Below, in pieces: positions 58,417 to 64,000 of a DNA stretch of 64,000 bases. Both the position numbers and the translations under genes were made by a program. The stretch's first letter is position 1. The number at the start of each line of letters is the position of its first letter. Where the stretch lies: positions 1,196,859-1,260,858 of the forward strand of contig NZ_CM001373.1 of the NCBI RefSeq assembly GCF_000236165.1. The letters run 5' to 3'. The DNA comes from Fluoribacter dumoffii NY 23. Its GTDB lineage: Bacteria; Pseudomonadota; Gammaproteobacteria; Legionellales; Legionellaceae. The notes under the pieces were generated by a model, which saw nothing but the letters and a program-made list of their open reading frames with translations, searched no databases and had not been told where the DNA came from.

Positions 58417-58866
58417 TTATCGACACGTTTGAAAAAAATCAGTGAGTAAAAGGGAACATTCAGCTTGCATTATGCCTTCATCAATTTGAACTTTATGATT
58501 CAAAGGATAACCCTGTAATAAATTGTAAACCGATCCTGCAGCTCCTGCTTTAAAATCCCGGGTTGCAAAAACCAGCCGTTTAATCCGCGCATGCACAATC
58601 AGTCCTGCACACATGGCACAAGGCTCAAGAGTAACATAAAGTGTCGTATCTAATAATCGATGATTTTGTAAGAGTTGCGATGCATCTCTGATGGCACAAA
58701 CCTCTGCATGGTCTGATGGGTCGTGACTGCTTTGGATGGAATTTCGCCCTGAACTTAATAACTGATTGTCTTTGCTCACTAATACCGCACCAACAGGAAC
58801 TTCACCCTCAGCTTGGGCGAAAACTGCTTGCTCGTAAGCTTTTTGCATCCAAAAGCGATCGTTCAT
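58417..58866 (-). CDS. tadA: tRNA-specific adenosine deaminase TadA
   Basis: A 149-residue zinc deaminase that converts adenosine 34 of tRNA-Arg(ACG) to inosine. His53 and Glu55 in the DHAEVCAIR motif are zinc ligand and proton shuttle, and Cys83 and Cys86 in EPCAMCAG bind zinc. GEVPVGAVLV and the C-terminal ALLTDFF-like helix also fit. The size is usual for TadA. It lies after guaBA on the same strand but is separated by a terminator, so it probably has its own promoter. Confidence 0.95.
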   Translation of the reverse strand: MNDRFWMQKAYEQAVFAQAEGEVPVGAVLVSKDNQLLSSGRNSIQSSHDPSDHAEVCAIRDASQLLQNHRLLDTTLYVTLEPCAMCAGLIVHARIKRLVFATRDFKAGAAGSVYNLLQGYPLNHKVQIDEGIMQAECSLLLTDFFQTCR

Positions 58867-58930
58867 TAGTAATTAAATAAAATAAATTCTTTAATATGTA
58901 ACTAGGTGTAGCATCATAACAAAGGTAAAA

Positions 58931-58959
58931 AAACTTGTCGTTCCCGCGAGGGCGGGAAC
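58931..58959 (-). terminator. Intrinsic terminator of guaBA
   Basis: GTTCCCGC at 58940-58947 pairs with GCGGGAAC at 58952-58959 around a 4-base loop. Read on the minus strand, the stem is followed by GACAAG and seven T residues, giving a classic rho-independent terminator about 70 bases after the guaA stop. The GTTCCCGC-type arms also resemble common REP/dRS3-like repeats. Confidence 0.8.
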
Positions 58960-59026
58960 CTGTTTCTTGCGATGCACGTTCACTTTCGTAACAAGCGCAC
59001 GAAAGGTTTTTTCTCACCCAGGAAAA

Positions 59027-60604
59027 TTATTCCCACTCAATAGTAGCTGGGGGTTTACCTGAAATATCATAGGTTACACGAGATACCCCATTTACCTCAT
59101 TGATTATTCTATTGGATACATTACCTAGGAAATCCCACGGTAATTGTGACCAATGTGCTGTCATAAAGTCGACCGTCTCTACAGCACGAAGGCAAATCAC
59201 ATAATCATATTTACGTCCATCCCCCATCACCCCAACACTTTTGACGGGTAAAAATACAGCAAAAGCTTGACTGACTTTATGATAAAGATCCGCTTTCCTG
59301 AGTTCCTCAATAAAGATAGCATCAGCTTGACGTAAAATATCTGTGTATTCCTTTTTAACTTCTGCTAATATCCGCACCCCTAGTCCGGGTCCAGGGAATG
59401 GGTGACGGAAGACCATATCATGAGGCAAGCCTAACTCAAGCCCTACCTTACGAACTTCGTCCTTAAACAATTCTCTAATAGGTTCTAATAAACTCAAGTT
59501 CAATGTTTCTGGCAAACCACCCACATTATGATGGGATTTAATTACCACTGAAGCACCGTTTGTACTCGTTGCGGCGGATTCAATAACATCAGGATAAATC
59601 GTTCCCTGCGCCAGCCAGGAAACACCAGGAATTTTTAGTGCTTCTTCATCAAATACTTCAATAAAGGTACGTCCAATAATCTTTCTTTTTTCTTCAGGAC
59701 AGGTAACCCCTTTCAAAGCATTAAAAAATTTATCTTCAGCATGAACTGAAATCACTTCAACACCCATGTGCTTGCCAAACATTTCCATGACCTCATTTGC
59801 TTCATTAAAACGTAACAAGCCGGTATCTACAAACACACAAACCAATTGTTTGCCAATTGCTTTATGTAATAAAGCCGCTACAACGGAAGAATCTACGCCG
59901 CCGGACAAGCCAAGCAAAACCTTCTCAGAACCGACCCGAGCTCGGATTTCATTGATTGTTTCGTCAATAATGAGTGTAGACGTCCAATTAGTCGAAGCCT
60001 TGCAAATATCAACAACAAAACGGTGTAAAATACGCATTCCTTGCAGTGTATGGGTCACCTCGGGATGAAATTGCACTCCATACATTTGTCGGTTTTCATC
60101 AGCCATTCCGGCAATCGGAGCATTTCGCGTTTCACAAATCACCTTAAAACCCAGTGGTAATTTTGTTACCTTATCGCCATGACTCATCCAGACATCCAAT
60201 AAGGCATTGCCGTCAGCATTGAGTCTGTCTTCAATTTGGGAAAACAATTTACTGTGACCATGCAATTTCAACTCTGCATAGCCAAACTCTCTAATCGATG
60301 ATGATTGTACTTCACCGCCTAACTGCACCGCCATGGTTTGCATTCCATAGCAAATTCCTAAAATAGGCAACCCCGCAGTAAACAGCCATTGGGGGGCTCG
60401 CGGGTTTTCATCGTGGGTTACAGTTGAGGGACCGCCAGACAAAATAACACCGCAAGGATTAAGATCTGTAAATTCTTCGTGTGTGATATTGAAGGGATGA
60501 ATTTCACAATAAACACCTAATTCGCGCACTCGTCGTGCGATTAATTGTGTGTATTGAGAACCAAAGTCAAGGATTAGCAAAGGATGCTGTTTTAAATCAC
60601 TCAT
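59027..60604 (-). CDS. guaA: GMP synthase (glutamine-hydrolysing)
   Basis: A 525-residue enzyme converting XMP to GMP. The N-terminal class I glutamine amidotransferase has [10 protein letters not shown] with the catalytic Cys near residue 84 and the His/Glu pair in [10 protein letters not shown] near 174. The ATP pyrophosphatase domain has the PP-loop [14 protein letters not shown] near residue 231, and the C-terminal dimerisation domain ends PATIEWE. Length is standard. It starts two bases after the guaB stop, so the two are translationally coupled, and an intrinsic terminator follows. Confidence 0.97.
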   Translation of the reverse strand: MSDLKQHPLLILDFGSQYTQLIARRVRELGVYCEIHPFNITHEEFTDLNPCGVILSGGPSTVTHDENPRAPQWLFTAGLPILGICYGMQTMAVQLGGEVQSSSIREFGYAELKLHGHSKLFSQIEDRLNADGNALLDVWMSHGDKVTKLPLGFKVICETRNAPIAGMADENRQMYGVQFHPEVTHTLQGMRILHRFVVDICKASTNWTSTLIIDETINEIRARVGSEKVLLGLSGGVDSSVVAALLHKAIGKQLVCVFVDTGLLRFNEANEVMEMFGKHMGVEVISVHAEDKFFNALKGVTCPEEKRKIIGRTFIEVFDEEALKIPGVSWLAQGTIYPDVIESAATSTNGASVVIKSHHNVGGLPETLNLSLLEPIRELFKDEVRKVGLELGLPHDMVFRHPFPGPGLGVRILAEVKKEYTDILRQADAIFIEELRKADLYHKVSQAFAVFLPVKSVGVMGDGRKYDYVICLRAVETVDFMTAHWSQLPWDFLGNVSNRIINEVNGVSRVTYDISGKPPATIEWE

Positions 60605-60606
60605 TA

Positions 60607-62425
<1,819 letters not shown>

Positions 62426-63256
62426 TTGGCTAAAATAATTGTAATTACATCTGGTAAAGGTGGGGTAGGAAAAACTACTTCTTCTGCAGCTATCTCTTCA
62501 GGCCTTGCTCTTTTGGGTCATAAAACCGTAGTGATTGATTTTGATATCGGTTTACGAAACCTGGATATAATTATGGGCTGCGAGCGTCGAGTCGTTTATG
62601 ATTTTATCAATGTTATAAATGGTGAGGCAAGCCTTAATCAGGCCTTAATTAAAGACAAACGCATTGCGAACCTTTATATTCTTCCTGCCTCACAAACAAG
62701 AGACAAAGACGCGTTAACTATTGAGGGAGTTGAACGAATTCTTAATGATCTTTCCAAAGATTTTGATTTTATTATTTGTGACTCACCTGCTGGAATTGAA
62801 ACCGGCGCCTTAATGGCTATGTATTTTGCTGATCATGCAATAGTTGTCACAAATCCGGAAGTTTCATCAGTTCGCGATTCTGATCGAATATTGGGAATTC
62901 TTGCAAGTAAAACCAAAAGAGCCATTGAAAATAAACCCCCAATTCAAGAGCATTTATTGTTAACACGTTACGACCCAGAGCGAGTCGAACGTGGTGATAT
63001 GCTTTCCGTTAATGATGTAAAGGAAATTTTAGCGATTCCCTTAATAGGTGTTATTCCAGAATCAAAATCTGTGCTTAAAGCTTCAAATACAGGTACGCCA
63101 GTAGTTCTTGACGAAACAAGTGACGCCGGTATTGCCTATCAAGATGCAATTGCTCGTTTTCTCGGCGAAGAAAGACCAATGCGCTTTATAAGTAATGATC
63201 GTAAAGGATTGTTGCGTCGCTTATTCAGTAAAAACAAGGAGGAAGTGACGGTATGA
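62426..63256 (+). CDS. minD: Septum-site determining ATPase MinD
   Basis: A 276-residue ParA/MinD ATPase that places MinC at the cell poles. The deviant Walker [11 protein letters not shown] lies at residues 9-18, the switch regions read [11 protein letters not shown] and [11 protein letters not shown], and the C-terminal amphipathic membrane helix is [12 protein letters not shown]. The start is a TTG, supported by AGGAAGGG about 6-10 bases upstream and by the standard [11 protein letters not shown]-terminus; no ATG fits. Its stop overlaps the minE start (ATGA). Confidence 0.96.
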   Translation: MAKIIVITSGKGGVGKTTSSAAISSGLALLGHKTVVIDFDIGLRNLDIIMGCERRVVYDFINVINGEASLNQALIKDKRIANLYILPASQTRDKDALTIEGVERILNDLSKDFDFIICDSPAGIETGALMAMYFADHAIVVTNPEVSSVRDSDRILGILASKTKRAIENKPPIQEHLLLTRYDPERVERGDMLSVNDVKEILAIPLIGVIPESKSVLKASNTGTPVVLDETSDAGIAYQDAIARFLGEERPMRFISNDRKGLLRRLFSKNKEEVTV

Positions 63257-63516
63257 GTATTTTCAATTACTTGCGTAGAAGAAGTGCAACAGCATCAGTT
63301 GCCAAAGAGCGTTTACAAATAATAATTTCTCATGAACGTTCTCAACGTAATACACCTGATTATTTGCCAAAACTTCAGGAAGAAATTCTTGCTGTTATTG
63401 CCAAATATGTGCATGTTACTCGTGATCAGGTTAGTGTGAATCTGGAACGCATGGGCGATAATTCAGTGCTTGAATTAAATATCACCATGCCTGATGACGT
63501 TAAAGAAAGCGCATAA
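63253..63516 (+). CDS. minE: Cell division topological specificity factor MinE
   Basis: An 87-residue MinE. The N-terminal membrane-targeting segment ([10 protein letters not shown]) is followed by the contact helix with [16 protein letters not shown], which binds MinD and stimulates its ATPase, and a beta-rich dimerisation region ([20 protein letters not shown]). It overlaps minD by four bases and is followed by a hairpin terminator. The length is standard. Confidence 0.96.
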   Translation: MSIFNYLRRRSATASVAKERLQIIISHERSQRNTPDYLPKLQEEILAVIAKYVHVTRDQVSVNLERMGDNSVLELNITMPDDVKESA

Positions 63517-63680
63517 AACCCTCTTCATACAACTTTATGTACAATTATATTGAGATATGAAATCTATCTCGAGGTTTTTACACCCATAATAATTATGCTA
63601 GTTCCAAAACATCCTTCCTTCTCTTTTTATGGGGGGCTAAGCACACCATCTCAACAATGTCTTTTATTTTTGTAAAATGA

Positions 63681-63716
63681 CCCATTAAGATCTCTAAGGG
63701 ATCTTAATGGGAATTT
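63681..63716 (+). terminator. Terminator of minDE
   Basis: CCCATTAAGATC at 63681-63692 pairs perfectly with GATCTTAATGGG at 63700-63711 around a 7-base loop, and five T residues follow after AA. It lies 165 bases after the minE stop and may also serve the convergent Pro-rich gene. Confidence 0.75.
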
Positions 63717-63773
63717 TTCTTAGGCTATCATTCCTTACTTCCAACCTTTCCTTAAATTGGATGATTTTGCAGA

Positions 63774-64000
63774 TTACTGAGGTGCCTGCTGAGGTTGACC
63801 TATAGGTTGATTTTGCATTTCCGGAGGCGGGTTCCCGTGCTTAAAAACGGGGGGTGACTGTACAGCCGGATTTGGTTGCACAGTACCACTGGGATGTATT
63901 TTTTGTCCGGGAAAATTAGGATTAGCTGGATTACCCTCGCCAGGTTGAATATTGGGCCCAGGGTGTAGTTTATGACGAGGCCGAGTAATGGGACCAGGTT
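63774..64000 (-). CDS. C-terminus of a Pro/Gln/Asn-rich protein, cut by window edge
   Basis: The frame is open from the right window edge to a TAA at 63774, giving about 75 residues of a C-terminus. They are rich in Pro, Gln, Asn, Gly and His (HPGPNIQPGEGNPANPNFPG, ending IGQPQQAPQ), typical of an unstructured tail in envelope or secreted proteins. No domain can be recognised in this part. It is convergent with minDE, with the hairpin at 63681 between them. Confidence 0.62.
   Translation of the reverse strand, partial: PGPITRPRHKLHPGPNIQPGEGNPANPNFPGQKIHPSGTVQPNPAVQSPPVFKHGNPPPEMQNQPIGQPQQAPQ

Overview
The window looks like chromosomal DNA from a Legionella species or a close relative in the Legionellales. 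The DNA is AT-rich. Ordinary gammaproteobacterial housekeeping genes (map, glnD, tadA, guaB-guaA, minD-minE, katG, ppc) alternate with long, poorly conserved genes that carry eukaryotic-like domains: ankyrin repeats, an F-box, a protein kinase, a YopT-like cysteine protease, and a nuclease-like protein with nuclear-localisation-type basic clusters. Two or three candidate PmrA-box promoters, a regulatory signature of Dot/Icm effectors, support this. No species was identified and no similarity search was run.

Layout. 1-2.8 kb: the 5' part of a protein-kinase-like gene cut by the left edge, a DUF4169 protein, a KAS III/type III PKS-like synthase and a 45-residue DUF3096 membrane protein. 3-6.9 kb: a 1287-residue ankyrin protein with an EreA/ChaN/Tiki-like double GExH/GETH motif. 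7-16.3 kb: a minus-strand export cluster in the order TolC - RND pump - RND pump - TolC, with no adaptor gene. 16.5-22.7 kb: a FabH paralogue, a proline-iminopeptidase-like hydrolase, a nuclease-like candidate nucleomodulin and a beta-lactamase-fold protein with an acidic tail. 23-30.5 kb: an ankyrin/C58-protease candidate effector, an alpha/beta hydrolase fused to hemerythrin beside an AraC regulator, two small unknowns and a methyltransferase. 30.7-37.4 kb: a membrane-anchored GltB-like protein, a frameshifted MHS transporter, a divergent PEP carboxylase and a TerB-like/Coq4-like fusion. 37.4-42 kb: a two-gene unit of a PGRP/amidase-2 protein and a 943-residue protein of unknown family. 42.3-49.7 kb: an MFS exporter, a phosphoethanolamine transferase, an FAD oxidoreductase, small membrane proteins and another ankyrin protein. 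50-64 kb: katG, map-glnD, a likely PmrA-controlled two-gene unit ending in an F-box protein, tadA, guaBA, minDE and the C-terminus of a Pro/Gln-rich protein.

How the genes fit together. The core genes follow usual arrangements: guaB-guaA are separated by 2 bases and end at a hairpin plus T-tract, minD-minE overlap by ATGA, and map-glnD overlap. The accessory genes are mostly single transcription units, each with its own upstream region, as is typical of scattered Dot/Icm effector genes. Effector status is inferred from domains, acidic C-termini and PmrA-like boxes; translocation cannot be seen in sequence. The most promising undescribed items are the amidase/943-residue gene pair, the nuclease-like protein with NLS clusters, the 1287-residue ankyrin-Tiki/EreA-like protein, and the PmrA-box unit encoding an unknown protein plus an F-box protein.
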